DNA of 64,000 nt from Gemmobacter denitrificans. GTDB taxonomy: Bacteria; Pseudomonadota; Alphaproteobacteria; Rhodobacterales; Rhodobacteraceae. Position 1 is the first letter of the stretch, and every line of letters begins with the position of its first letter. Shown here in pieces: positions 16,734 through 25,252 of this stretch. The translations under genes were made by a program, and so were the position numbers. The DNA is taken from assembly GCF_036964905.1 (NCBI RefSeq), contig NZ_JBALHR010000008.1:1-64000 (forward strand), given 5' to 3'. Below the pieces are notes generated by a model that was not told the DNA's origin, ran no database searches, and saw nothing but the letters and a program-made list of their open reading frames with translations.

Positions 16734-17537
16734 ATGTCGGTACTGGGTGTGTTCGGCCTCAATCTTCGGCGCTTGTGTGAAGCGCGCCAGATCAGCTATG
16801 CGCAGGCCGCACGCGACCTTGGGCAGGGCAAGGTGCAATTTCAAAGGATGTTGCGGGGGGAGTCCTTTCCCAAACCAAACCTGTTGCAGCACATCTGCCG
16901 ATATTTCTCCACCGATGCCCGCATACTGACCGAAGCCTGGCCCTTCGCAACCGAAATTCAGCACCCGATCAATCAGTTGCCGATTCAAAGGGCCATCGAC
17001 TACGCTATTCCCGTGCAGGACTACATGCCTGCGCACAGCGAGTTGAAAGACGGCCTGTATCAAGTCTGGCGCATGTCTTTTGCCTATCCTGGCCGGGTCG
17101 CCAGGATTCTATACAGGGTGCATACCTCCCAAGGCGCTCGACTTGTAAAGTATTTCGACCAGTTGGAACTATGCCCCCATCTGATTGCCGCACGCCAAGG
17201 CGTGGCCAGTCGCGCACCCCGCGCCCGCGAAGTACGCGGTTTCGTGCTGTCGGCACCTGAAGGGCATTCGGTCATCATGTTCAACTTGCCGCCAAAGCAA
17301 TGGGTCAGCCATATGTTCCTTTCTGCCCATTACAACGGCAACGATGGCAGTCTGACGGGTGTTCTCATGTTTGGCCGGAAGGAATATGCCGAAGTCAACA
17401 GAATGTCCCGGGTGGTGTGGGTGCCGGTCAGGCCAAACCTGACCGCCGTGATCCGGGCGGGGCGCGAACCCGTCTGGCACGATATGGATACGCTGCCTGA
17501 ATTCTTGCGCCACGAACTGTCGCGCCCTATCGGCTGA
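16734..17537 (+). CDS. HTH (XRE-like) regulator of an unnamed family, copy 2
   Basis: A 267-residue paralogue of the protein coded at 14620-15408. Residues 1-75 carry the same helix-turn-helix block (SVLGVFGLNLRRLCEAR, AQAARDLGQGKVQFQRML, ESFPKPNLLQHIC, TDARILTEAWPF). The C-terminal part shares REVRGFV, the VWVPVRPNLTAVIRAGR region and overall spacing. Start ATG 16734 follows a GGGATCGGGG purine stretch. It ends 212 nt before ctaD on the same strand. A role in sensing a small molecule and controlling nearby respiratory genes is possible but is inference only. Confidence 0.72.
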   Translation: MSVLGVFGLNLRRLCEARQISYAQAARDLGQGKVQFQRMLRGESFPKPNLLQHICRYFSTDARILTEAWPFATEIQHPINQLPIQRAIDYAIPVQDYMPAHSELKDGLYQVWRMSFAYPGRVARILYRVHTSQGARLVKYFDQLELCPHLIAARQGVASRAPRAREVRGFVLSAPEGHSVIMFNLPPKQWVSHMFLSAHYNGNDGSLTGVLMFGRKEYAEVNRMSRVVWVPVRPNLTAVIRAGREPVWHDMDTLPEFLRHELSRPIG

Positions 17538-17623
17538 TCGCCCTTGACGTGTCGCGGCAGGGTTTGGCGCAAGGCCCCGCGTCACTTCGCCGCAGCGGCA
17601 GGTTGCCCCCATCGGCGCTTTTC

Positions 17624-17637
17624 CTGATCCAGATCAA
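17624..17637. promoter_or_regulatory. FNR/FnrL-like box upstream of ctaD
   Basis: CTGATCCAGATCAA matches the FNR consensus TTGAT-N4-ATCAA at 9 of 10 defined positions. It is 113 bp upstream of the ctaD start, a plausible place for oxygen-dependent control of the aa3 oxidase. Confidence 0.55.
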
Positions 17638-17749
17638 AGTCAACGATTGCCGCGCCGCCTGCCGCACTCTAAGAATGAGGCATAAGGCGGCGGATTCCGA
17701 TCCGACCGCAGCAACGGGATACGCACTAGACAGCAGACGGGAGACGCCA

Positions 17750-19420
17750 ATGGCGGACGCAGCCATTCATGGCCACGACCATGATACACGCGGGTTCTTT
17801 ACCCGGTGGTTCATGTCGACCAACCACAAGGATATCGGCATCCTTTACCTCTTCACCGCAGGTCTGGCCGGACTGATCTCGGTGGCCTTCACGGTGTTCA
17901 TGCGGCTCGAGCTGATGGAACCGGGCGTGCAGTATATGTGTCTTGAAGGCACTCGTTTCGTGGCAAATGCCGCCGAGACCTGCACACCGAACGGACATCT
18001 CTGGAACGTGTCGATCACCGCGCATGGCATCCTGATGATGTTCTTCGTGGTCATTCCGGCACTGTTCGGGGGCTTTGGCAACTACTTCATGCCGCTGCAG
18101 ATCGGTGCGCCGGACATGGCGTTTCCGCGCCTGAACAACCTGTCCTACTGGCTCTATGTCGCAGGCACTTCGCTGGCCGTGGCCAGCGTGTTCTCGCCGG
18201 GGGGCAATGACCAGCTGGGGTCGGGCGTGGGCTGGGTGCTTTACCCGCCGCTTTCGACCAATGAAGGCGGGTATTCGATGGACCTTGCCATCTTTGCCGT
18301 GCACCTGTCCGGTGCCTCGTCGATCCTGGGCGCGATCAACATCATCACCACGTTCCTGAACATGCGCACCCCTGGCATGACCATGCACAAGGTGCCGCTG
18401 TTCGCCTGGTCGGTCTTCGTGACTGCCTGGCTTATCCTGCTGTCGCTGCCGGTTCTGGCAGGCGCCATCACCATGCTGCTGACCGACCGCAACTTCGGCA
18501 CCACCTTCTTCCAGCCCTCGGGCGGCGGTGACCCGATCCTGTATCAGCACATCCTGTGGTTCTTCGGCCATCCGGAAGTGTATATCGTGATCGTGCCGGG
18601 CTTCGGTATCGCCAGCCAGGTGATCGCCACCTTCTCGCGCAAGCCGATCTTCGGCTATCTGCCGATGGTCTATGCGATGGTCGGCATCGGTGTTCTGGGC
18701 TTCGTCGTCTGGGCGCACCACATGTACACCGTCGGCATGTCGCTGACCCAGCAGGCCTATTTCATGACCGCCACCATGGTGATCGCGGTGCCGACCGGCA
18801 TCAAGATCTTCTCCTGGATCGCGACCATGTGGGGCGGCTCGATCGAGTTCAAGACGCCGATGCTGTTTGCGCTCGGCTTCCTGTTCCTGTTCACCATCGG
18901 CGGCGTGACCGGCATCGTGCTGAGCCAGGCCGGGATCGACCGCGCCTATCACGACACCTACTATGTCGTGGCGCACTTCCACTATACCATGTCGCTGGGT
19001 GCGGCCTTCTGTATCTTCGCCGGGATCTACTTCTGGTTCGGCAAGATGTCGGGCCGTCAGTACCCGGAATGGGCGGGCAAGCTGCACTTCTGGGCCTTCT
19101 TCATCGGTGCCAACCTGACCTTCTTCCCCCAGCACTTCCTGGGCCGTCAGGGCATGCCGCGCCGCTACATCGACTATCCGGAAGCCTTTGCCTTCTACAA
19201 CTACATCTCGTCGATCGGCGCCTTCCTGTCCTTCGCCTCGTTCCTGTTCTTCCTCGGCATCGTGTTCTACACGCTGTTCGCCGGCAAGCGCGTGACCGAG
19301 AAGAACTACTGGAACGAATATGCCGACACGCTGGAATGGACCCTGCCCTCGCCGCCGCCCGAACATACGTTCGAGCAGCTGCCGAAGCGCGAAGACTGGG
19401 ACAAGGGCCACGCCCACTGA
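17750..19420 (+). CDS. ctaD: Cytochrome c oxidase subunit I (aa3 type)
   Basis: A 556-residue, 12-helix catalytic subunit of the aa3 oxidase holding heme a, heme a3 and CuB. Visible landmarks: the low-spin heme His in SITAHGILM, WFFGHPEVYI (CuB His and Tyr crosslink), WAHHMYTVGM (CuB His pair), and HFHYTMSLG (heme a and a3 ligands). D-channel Asp and Asn are in the GGFGNYFMPL/NNLSYW region; the K-channel Lys is in TGIKIFSW. The ATG at 17750 has GGGAG 5-8 nt upstream; the longer open frame upstream is non-coding. Like Rhodobacter and Paracoccus ctaD it stands apart from the ctaC/ctaE genes. An FNR-like box is upstream and a strong terminator downstream. Confidence 0.97.
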   Translation: MADAAIHGHDHDTRGFFTRWFMSTNHKDIGILYLFTAGLAGLISVAFTVFMRLELMEPGVQYMCLEGTRFVANAAETCTPNGHLWNVSITAHGILMMFFVVIPALFGGFGNYFMPLQIGAPDMAFPRLNNLSYWLYVAGTSLAVASVFSPGGNDQLGSGVGWVLYPPLSTNEGGYSMDLAIFAVHLSGASSILGAINIITTFLNMRTPGMTMHKVPLFAWSVFVTAWLILLSLPVLAGAITMLLTDRNFGTTFFQPSGGGDPILYQHILWFFGHPEVYIVIVPGFGIASQVIATFSRKPIFGYLPMVYAMVGIGVLGFVVWAHHMYTVGMSLTQQAYFMTATMVIAVPTGIKIFSWIATMWGGSIEFKTPMLFALGFLFLFTIGGVTGIVLSQAGIDRAYHDTYYVVAHFHYTMSLGAAFCIFAGIYFWFGKMSGRQYPEWAGKLHFWAFFIGANLTFFPQHFLGRQGMPRRYIDYPEAFAFYNYISSIGAFLSFASFLFFLGIVFYTLFAGKRVTEKNYWNEYADTLEWTLPSPPPEHTFEQLPKREDWDKGHAH

Positions 19421-19441
19421 TCCCCGCTTGATCTGAGAAAA

Positions 19442-19469
19442 GGCCCCGGTGCGAACCGGGGCCTTTTTT
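19442..19469 (+). terminator. Rho-independent terminator of ctaD
   Basis: Nine-bp GC-rich stem GGCCCCGGT / ACCGGGGCC with loop GCGA, followed by TTTTTT. It starts 22 nt after the ctaD stop. Confidence 0.92.
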
Positions 19470-19533
19470 GTTGCGCGCGCGAATGAAACGGATGGCAGGT
19501 GACACGCGGCAACCCCGACGGCACACCAAACGA

Positions 19534-19567
19534 AAAAGGGACAGGCCAGCTTTGGCCTGTCCCTTTT
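19534..19567. terminator. Bidirectional terminator between ctaD and the second ABC operon
   Basis: Fifteen-bp perfect stem (AAAAGGGACAGGCCA / TGGCCTGTCCCTTTT) around a 4-nt loop, with A and U tracts in the stem, so it can act on both strands. It lies 30 nt after the stop of the minus-strand ATPase gene. Confidence 0.88.
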
Positions 19568-19596
19568 CTGTCTATGGGGGCCGAAAGCCCCCTCGC

Positions 19597-20601
19597 CTAT
19601 TTCAGCGCGATCAGATCGCGCGACGACAGGCTGAGTGTGACCTCGCTGCCAAGGGCCGGTGGCGGCATGTCAGGGCGGTTGAACGTATCCAGCGCGATGC
19701 GGTTGCCCTCTACCTCGGCGGTCAGACGGATGACCGACCCCAGAAAATGCACTTCGGCGACCTTGGCAGACAGCGTAATATCCGCGCCCTCGGCCAGACC
19801 AAGCCGCACGGCTTCGGGGCGGGCAGCATAATCGCCACGGGCCAGCGTCGAGCCGCCAATGCGTCCTTGGGCATCGGTGCTGAACAGGTTCAGCTGGCCC
19901 ACGAAATTCGCCACAAAACGGGTGCTGGGCTGATTGTAAATCTCGAACGGCGTGCCAACCTGATCAGCGACACCGCCATTCATCACCACGATCCGGTCGG
20001 AAATCGACAGCGCCTCTTCCTGATCATGGGTCACGAAGATGGTGGTGATCCCCAGATCGCGCTGGATCGCACGGATTTCATTGCGCAGCGAGACGCGCAC
20101 CTTGGCATCCAGTGCTGACAGCGGCTCGTCCAGCAGAAGCACTTGCGGCTTGGGGGCCAGCGCACGGGCCAGCGCCACGCGCTGCTGCTGTCCGCCCGAA
20201 AGCTGGAACGGATAGCGCGCCCCCAGATCGGGCAGACCGATCAGGGCCAGCATCTCGGCCACGCGGGCCGCAATGGCGCTGCGGTCCATCCCCTTGATCT
20301 TCAGGCCAAAGCCCACATTTTCCGCCACGGTCAGGTTGGGAAACAGCGCATAGGCCTGAAACACCATGCCGATATTGCGCTGGTTCGGGCGCTTTCCGAC
20401 CACATCCTGACCACCGATCAGGATGGCCCCGGACGAGGGCTGTTCAAAGCCCGCAACCATGCGCAGGACTGTTGTCTTGCCGCAGCCCGAAGGACCCAGC
20501 AGCGAGATGAACTCGCCCTTCTCCACGCCAAGCGAAAAGTCTTTCACCACGCGATTTGCGCCGAAGGATTTTTCCAGATGAGACAGGTCAAGAAACGGCA
20601 T
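19597..20601 (-). CDS. ABC transporter ATP-binding protein (second system)
   Basis: A 334-residue importer ATPase. Walker A GPSGCGKTT (about residues 36-44), signature LSGGQQQRVALARAL (about 133-147), Walker B VLLLDEPLSALD (about 154-165), and a switch-region His (VTHDQEEAL) are intact. A TOBE-like C-terminal regulatory domain follows from about 240. It is the last gene of a four-gene operon (binding protein, two permeases, ATPase) and overlaps the upstream permease by 1 nt. The CUT1/POPT group includes polyamine, Fe3+ and 2-aminoethylphosphonate importers, so the substrate stays open. Confidence 0.87.
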   Translation of the reverse strand: MPFLDLSHLEKSFGANRVVKDFSLGVEKGEFISLLGPSGCGKTTVLRMVAGFEQPSSGAILIGGQDVVGKRPNQRNIGMVFQAYALFPNLTVAENVGFGLKIKGMDRSAIAARVAEMLALIGLPDLGARYPFQLSGGQQQRVALARALAPKPQVLLLDEPLSALDAKVRVSLRNEIRAIQRDLGITTIFVTHDQEEALSISDRIVVMNGGVADQVGTPFEIYNQPSTRFVANFVGQLNLFSTDAQGRIGGSTLARGDYAARPEAVRLGLAEGADITLSAKVAEVHFLGSVIRLTAEVEGNRIALDTFNRPDMPPPALGSEVTLSLSSRDLIALK

Positions 20602-21392
20602 CAGGATTGCGCCTTCGTATGTTTGGACAGTCGGGTGACAAGCTGGATCAGGCCCATGCAGGCCCAGGTGATGGCAAAGGACAGCACGGCCAGCGCGAAG
20701 GGTTCATAGGGTTTGTTCGCGCCGATCCGCTGCAGATAGGGGCCGAAGGCGGGCCGGTCGAGAAGCGCAGCCAGGGTGAATTCGCCAATGACAATGGCGA
20801 AGGTCAGAAAGGCGCCCGACAGCACGGCTGGCACCACGTTGGGCAGGATTACCCGGCCCAGGATCGTGGCCCACCCCGCGCCAAGGCTTTGCGCCGCTTC
20901 GGTCAGAGTGGCCACATCAATGGTGCGCAAACCGGTATCGACGGCGCGATACATATAGGGCAGCGCCAGAACGGTATAGCCAAAGGCCAGCAACAGATTG
21001 GTGCCCATGACCGTGCCGGTCAGCGGCAGCCAGCTGGAGGTGTTGTAAAGACGGATATAGCCAAAGACGATGACGATGGCCGGAATGACCAATGGCATCA
21101 GCGTCAGAAATTCGACATAGGGCCGCGCCCAGGGCATTTTCAGCCGCACCCAGAAGGCTGTTGGCACCACGATCAGCACGCCCAGCACAATGGTCACCAG
21201 CGCCATGCCGACTGAATAGGCAAAGGTGGCCTGAAATTCGGCGTCGCCAATGATCTTGGCATAGGCGTCCAGGCTGTAAACCCCGCGCCGCGCCTTAAGC
21301 GAGAATTCGGTCAGACCCAGCAGCGGGATGAAGAAATAGGCCAGTCCGAACAGCAGGACGATCCAGCCGGTGATGCGGGCATAAAGGCTCAT
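20601..21392 (-). CDS. ABC transporter permease (second system)
   Basis: A 263-residue permease with six predicted helices and an EAA loop (EAAQSLGAGWATILGRVILPNVVPA) near residues 155-180. I start it at ATG 21392, which overlaps the upstream permease by 4 nt (ATGA); a GTG at 21401 would add 3 residues. It pairs with the permease coded at 21389-22264 to form the channel. Confidence 0.85.
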   Translation of the reverse strand: MSLYARITGWIVLLFGLAYFFIPLLGLTEFSLKARRGVYSLDAYAKIIGDAEFQATFAYSVGMALVTIVLGVLIVVPTAFWVRLKMPWARPYVEFLTLMPLVIPAIVIVFGYIRLYNTSSWLPLTGTVMGTNLLLAFGYTVLALPYMYRAVDTGLRTIDVATLTEAAQSLGAGWATILGRVILPNVVPAVLSGAFLTFAIVIGEFTLAALLDRPAFGPYLQRIGANKPYEPFALAVLSFAITWACMGLIQLVTRLSKHTKAQS

Positions 21393-22264
21393 TTCAGCCA
21401 CCGTTCCGCGCGGATGCGCAGCCAGATATAAACGACATTGGCGATCCCGGTCACGATGATCATGCCGAAGGCCATGGCATAGCCCAGATTGGGATTGCCC
21501 AGAACATCACCGCGGATCTGTGCAAACAACTGGATCGGCACGATGTTCAGGCCAGAACCGGTCAGCGCGATGGCAGTGGCGACAGCGCCGAAGGCATTGG
21601 CGAACAGAAGTGCGAAAGTACCCAGAAGCGACGGGAACAGGATCGGCAGCGCGATCATCCGCCAATATTGCCCGACGGTCGCCCCCAGAACCTCGGCCGC
21701 TTCGCGCCATTCGCGCTTCAGCCCCTCCAATGCAGGGGTGATGATGAGGATCATCAGCGGTATCTGGAAAAACAGATAGGTGACCGTCAGCCCCCAGAAA
21801 GACAGGATGTTGAATCCAAGATCACGGCTCAGGACAATGCCGAAGTTGTTGCGCAGGAAGACCGTCACCAACCCGACCGGGCCGAAGGTGGCCAGAAAGG
21901 CAAAGGCCAGCGGCACACCGGCAAAGTTCGAGGCCACGCCGGAAAAGGTCATCAGCGGGGCCTTGATCCAGCGCGGCACAGCGCCAAAGACCACCGCCGC
22001 CGCCATGCCGAAACCGATCAGGCAGCCAAGCGCGGCCGAAGCCATCGAAATCTTGACCGACACCCAATAGCTGGACGGAATCGTTCCGGTATTCAGATCG
22101 CGCAGGTTCTGCAGGGTAAAGGCCCCTTGCCTGTCCTGAAAGGCCCCGATCACGATATGCAGTGTCGGCAGGATCAGGAACAGGGTGACGAAAACGACAA
22201 AGGGCAGCAGGCCAAGCCATGTCAATGGCAGTCGCCGCCTTGGCGCGGGCAAGGGCGCGGTCAT
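21389..22264 (-). CDS. ABC transporter permease (second system)
   Basis: A 291-residue permease with about six helices. The N-terminus has a short basic cytosolic tail before TM1 (WLGLLPFVVFVTLFLILPTLHIV), and an EAA loop (EAAEVLGATVGQYWRMIALPILFPS) lies near residues 185-210. It resembles PotB-like and PhnU-like subunits. A 12-bp hairpin stands between it and the binding-protein gene. Confidence 0.85.
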   Translation of the reverse strand: MTAPLPAPRRRLPLTWLGLLPFVVFVTLFLILPTLHIVIGAFQDRQGAFTLQNLRDLNTGTIPSSYWVSVKISMASAALGCLIGFGMAAAVVFGAVPRWIKAPLMTFSGVASNFAGVPLAFAFLATFGPVGLVTVFLRNNFGIVLSRDLGFNILSFWGLTVTYLFFQIPLMILIITPALEGLKREWREAAEVLGATVGQYWRMIALPILFPSLLGTFALLFANAFGAVATAIALTGSGLNIVPIQLFAQIRGDVLGNPNLGYAMAFGMIIVTGIANVVYIWLRIRAERWLK

Positions 22265-22304
22265 GCGATGAAATGTCCCCGAAGCGGTTTCTTATGATTG
22301 GCAA

Positions 22305-22334
22305 CCCCGGCCCGATGCGGTGATCGGGCCGGGG
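22305..22334 (-). terminator. Intercistronic hairpin after the second binding-protein gene
   Basis: Perfect 12-bp stem CCCCGGCCCGAT / ATCGGGCCGGGG with a 6-nt loop, 23 nt after the stop of the binding-protein gene and before the permeases. Same arrangement as at 9419-9453 in the other ABC operon. Confidence 0.65.
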
Positions 22335-22356
22335 CGGATGTCAGCCGGAGATCCGG

Positions 22357-23460
22357 TTACTGGACGTTGGCGCCGACAACAGCATCCCAGCCGCCGGTGA
22401 CGGCGGTCTTGTTGGCGTTCACTTCGTCCAGCGTCGGGAAGTAGGCGGCCTCATAGGCTTCTGCCGGGGGCAGCTTGGCCATGGCTTCAGCATCGAGCTT
22501 GCCTGCAGCGGCCATCGCGTTGAAGCGCGCCGGGTGGCAGTAACCCTTGAGCCAGAGATTCTGGCCTTCATCCGAATACAGGTATTCCATCCACAGCTTT
22601 GCGGCATTCGGGTGCGGCGCATAGGCGCTGATGCCCTGAACGTAGACACCGGCCAGAACGCCGGACTTGGGCACGACCACCTCGACCGGCGGGTTACCAG
22701 CCAGTTCATCGGCCCAGGACAGGGCGTTATAGTCCCATGCGATGGCGATCGGCGTCGCGCCCTGCGCGATGGTGCCGGCCTTGGCGATGACCGGAACAAA
22801 GTTGCCGGCCTTGTTCAGTTCGGCGAAGTAATCCAGACCGGCCTTGCCAGCGGCTTCACCGGCAGCAGCGCCCTTCGACAGGCCAGCCGCCAGAACACCC
22901 AGGATCGCCTGGTTCGAGGCGCGCGGATCGCCTGCCAGAGCAACCTGACCCGCATATTCGGGCTTCAGCAGATCAGACCAGTCCGCCGGGGTGTTGGCGA
23001 CCAGATCCTTGTTCACGATGAAAGACATGACGCCATAATAGTCGCCATACCAGTAGCCTTCGGCATCCTTGACGCTGTCCGGAATCTCGTCCCAGGTCGA
23101 AACCTTGTAGGGCTGCAGCAGGCCCTCTTCCTTCATCGACGGGCCGAAAGCCAGACCCACGTCCACGACGTCGGGGGCCTGCGGGCCCTTGTTGTCCTTG
23201 TTGGCCTTGATGGCCTCCACCTCATCGGCCGACCCTGCATCGGGGTTCAGCTCGTTCACGGTGATTTCCGGGTACTTGGCCTTGAAGCCGGCAATCACGC
23301 CGCCGTAGTTGCACCAGCTGTGCGGCAGCGCGATGGTGGTCAGCATACCTTCGGCCTTGGCGGCGGCTTCGATCTCGGCCAGCGACTGCGCGCTCACCAT
23401 GCCGGTCGAGGCCAGCAGCGCCGCAACCATCACCCCTGCGGTGGTTTTCTTCAGCGTCAT
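22357..23460 (-). CDS. ABC transporter periplasmic substrate-binding protein (second system)
   Basis: A 367-residue secreted binding protein. Signal peptide MTLKKTTAGVMVAALLASTGMVSAQ is cleaved near residue 24. The mature part (LTTIALPHSWCNYGGVIAGF, later AIAWDYNALSW, VYVQGISAYAPHPNAAKLW) has the type II fold pattern of SBP_bac_6/8-like proteins. The ATG at 23460 is chosen because GGGAG lies 6 nt upstream; ATG 23466 leaves no spacer. First gene of its operon. Ligand could be a polyamine, an amino-phosphonate or another small cation; the adjacent aminotransferase gene favours an amine. Confidence 0.82.
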   Translation of the reverse strand: MTLKKTTAGVMVAALLASTGMVSAQSLAEIEAAAKAEGMLTTIALPHSWCNYGGVIAGFKAKYPEITVNELNPDAGSADEVEAIKANKDNKGPQAPDVVDVGLAFGPSMKEEGLLQPYKVSTWDEIPDSVKDAEGYWYGDYYGVMSFIVNKDLVANTPADWSDLLKPEYAGQVALAGDPRASNQAILGVLAAGLSKGAAAGEAAGKAGLDYFAELNKAGNFVPVIAKAGTIAQGATPIAIAWDYNALSWADELAGNPPVEVVVPKSGVLAGVYVQGISAYAPHPNAAKLWMEYLYSDEGQNLWLKGYCHPARFNAMAAAGKLDAEAMAKLPPAEAYEAAYFPTLDEVNANKTAVTGGWDAVVGANVQ

Positions 23461-23656
23461 CTTCATCTCCCTTGGGCACGCGGGCCCGGTTCGTGACCTT
23501 CGCGTCTTATTCTTCCTGTGTGACAGTTTCATGCAACTGCACCCAGAGGCGATCTAAGCGCGGAAAAACCGGTGGCGCAACAAATCCGTTACGATCTTGT
23601 TACTTTTTCTTCATGGCGAGCTAGGAAAGAACGATAAATTTCAACACTCAGTCGAA

Positions 23657-23688
23657 TAAAAAGGAAACGGGCGCCAGATTGGCGCCCG
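23657..23688 (-). terminator. Rho-independent terminator of the aminotransferase gene
   Basis: Nine-bp stem CGGGCGCCA / TGGCGCCCG with loop ATC on the minus strand, then TTTCCTTTTTAT. It separates the aminotransferase gene from the ABC operon downstream; 23461-23656 otherwise holds the ABC promoter region, AT-rich around 23560-23660. Confidence 0.85.
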
Positions 23689-23729
23689 GATCAGATGTTC
23701 TTTTCGGCGCGAATCGCCGCGCCGCAGGA

Positions 23730-25127
23730 TCAGGCCTCGACGAAAAGCCCCTCGTCCTTGACGATCTTGTAGGCCTCATCCAGCGACAGCTTGGCCCGGG
23801 CGATCAGTTCGTCGATCTCGGCGGTCGTGATGACCAGCGGCGGGCTGATGATCATGCGGTCATAGACATGGCGCATCACCAGATTGTTCTTGAAGCACCG
23901 TTCGCGGGTCTTCAGGCCCACCGTGCCGGGCTTGGCCGCGAACTTGGCGCGCTTTTCCTTGTTCGGGGTCAGTTGCAGGCTACCCATCAGGCCCACCAGC
24001 TTGGTGTCGCCCACCATCGGATGATCGGCCAGCGCGTGCCAGCGTTCGGCCAGATAGGGATGGGCCACATCGCGCACATGATCGACGATCTTTTCTTCCT
24101 CGATGATGCGCAGGTTTTCCAGCGCCACTGCCGCCGCCACCGGATGCCCCGAATAGGTATAGCCGTGGTTGAAATCGTCATCGGCATTGCCGACGACATG
24201 GGCAATCTCGTCGCAGACGATCGATCCGCCGATCGGCTGATAGCCCGAAGACAGGCCCTTGGCGATGGTCATGATATGTGGCTTGATCCCCATGGTCTGG
24301 CTGCCGAACCAGTTGCCGGTGCGCCCGAAGCCGGTGATCACCTCGTCCACGATCAGCAGGATACCATACTTGTCGCAAATGCGCTGGATTTCCGGCCAAT
24401 AGGTGCTGGGGGGCACGATCACGCCGCCTGCGCCCTGGATCGGTTCGCCGATAAAGGCCGCGACATTTTCAACGCCCAGTTCAAGGATCTTCGCCTCAAG
24501 CTCCTGCGCGCGGGCCAGACCGAATTCCTCGGGCGTCATCTCACCGCCTTCGGCCCACCAATGCGGCTGGCCGATATGCACGATGCCGTCGATGATGCCG
24601 CCGGTGGCATGGATCGGGGCCATGCCGCCCAGGCTGCCACCACCCATGGTGGACCCGTGATAGCCGTTGCGGCGCGCGATGATGGTGCGCTTGCCCGGCT
24701 GGCCCTTCACATCCCAATAGCGGCGCACAAGGCGGATATTGGTGTCATTCGCCTCGGACCCGGACGAGGCGAAGAACACATGGTTCAGATCGCCCGGTGC
24801 CAGTTCGGCCAGCTTGGCCGCCAGCGCGATGGCCGGAACATGGGTCGTCATGAAGAAGGTGTTGTAATAGCTCAGTTCTTCCATCTGGCGCGCGGCAGCC
24901 TGTGCCAGTTCGTGCCGGCCATAGCCCACATTCACGCACCACAGGCCCGCCATGCCATCGATGATCCGGTGGCCTTCGCTGTCGTTCAGCCAGACGCCCT
25001 TGGCACCGGTGATGACCCGCACGCCGCGCTTGGCCAGCGCCCCGTCCGAAGTGAAGGGGTGCATGTGATGCGCCGCGTCCAGCGCCTGCAGCTCTGCCGT
25101 GGGCAGGTGATTGGTGATCTTGTTCAT
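23730..25127 (-). CDS. spuC: Class III PLP aminotransferase, putrescine:pyruvate type (SpuC-like)
   Basis: A 465-residue omega-aminotransferase predicted to convert putrescine or another omega-amine with pyruvate into an aminoaldehyde. Signatures: FFASSGSEAND (cofactor phosphate pocket, near residue 120), NGYHGSTMGG, LIVDEVITGFGRTG near 253-266, and the PLP lysine in TIAKGLSSGY near 287-296. SpuC-like proteins begin with a long helix as here. The neighbouring amine-type ABC operon and a shared upstream motif with gabD support polyamine catabolism. Other omega-amines, such as taurine or beta-alanine, cannot be excluded. Confidence 0.82.
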   Translation of the reverse strand: MNKITNHLPTAELQALDAAHHMHPFTSDGALAKRGVRVITGAKGVWLNDSEGHRIIDGMAGLWCVNVGYGRHELAQAAARQMEELSYYNTFFMTTHVPAIALAAKLAELAPGDLNHVFFASSGSEANDTNIRLVRRYWDVKGQPGKRTIIARRNGYHGSTMGGGSLGGMAPIHATGGIIDGIVHIGQPHWWAEGGEMTPEEFGLARAQELEAKILELGVENVAAFIGEPIQGAGGVIVPPSTYWPEIQRICDKYGILLIVDEVITGFGRTGNWFGSQTMGIKPHIMTIAKGLSSGYQPIGGSIVCDEIAHVVGNADDDFNHGYTYSGHPVAAAVALENLRIIEEEKIVDHVRDVAHPYLAERWHALADHPMVGDTKLVGLMGSLQLTPNKEKRAKFAAKPGTVGLKTRERCFKNNLVMRHVYDRMIISPPLVITTAEIDELIARAKLSLDEAYKIVKDEGLFVEA

Positions 25128-25213
25128 CTTGGCCTCGCGATCTGGGTGGCAGGTCCGGTCACCGGATTCGCCCGCCTTGCCGCCAGAGTAAGGGGTTTCC
25201 CCCGGACACGCAA

Positions 25214-25229
25214 GAATTTGATCAAATTC
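25214..25229. promoter_or_regulatory. Candidate operator: 16-bp perfect palindrome, site 1
   Basis: GAATTTGATCAAATTC, 87 bp upstream of the aminotransferase start. Fourteen of these bases recur 81 bp upstream of gabD (56424-56437). A common dimeric regulator of the two genes is the simplest explanation. Confidence 0.6.
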
Positions 25230-25252
25230 ACATGCGCGCCCAGTTTGCCGGA

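Noticed and set aside
17726..19417. 563-residue open frame on the minus strand opposite ctaD
   Set aside because: Composition is His/Arg/Asp-rich nonsense caused by GC bias; the plus strand codes an intact oxidase subunit over the same bases.
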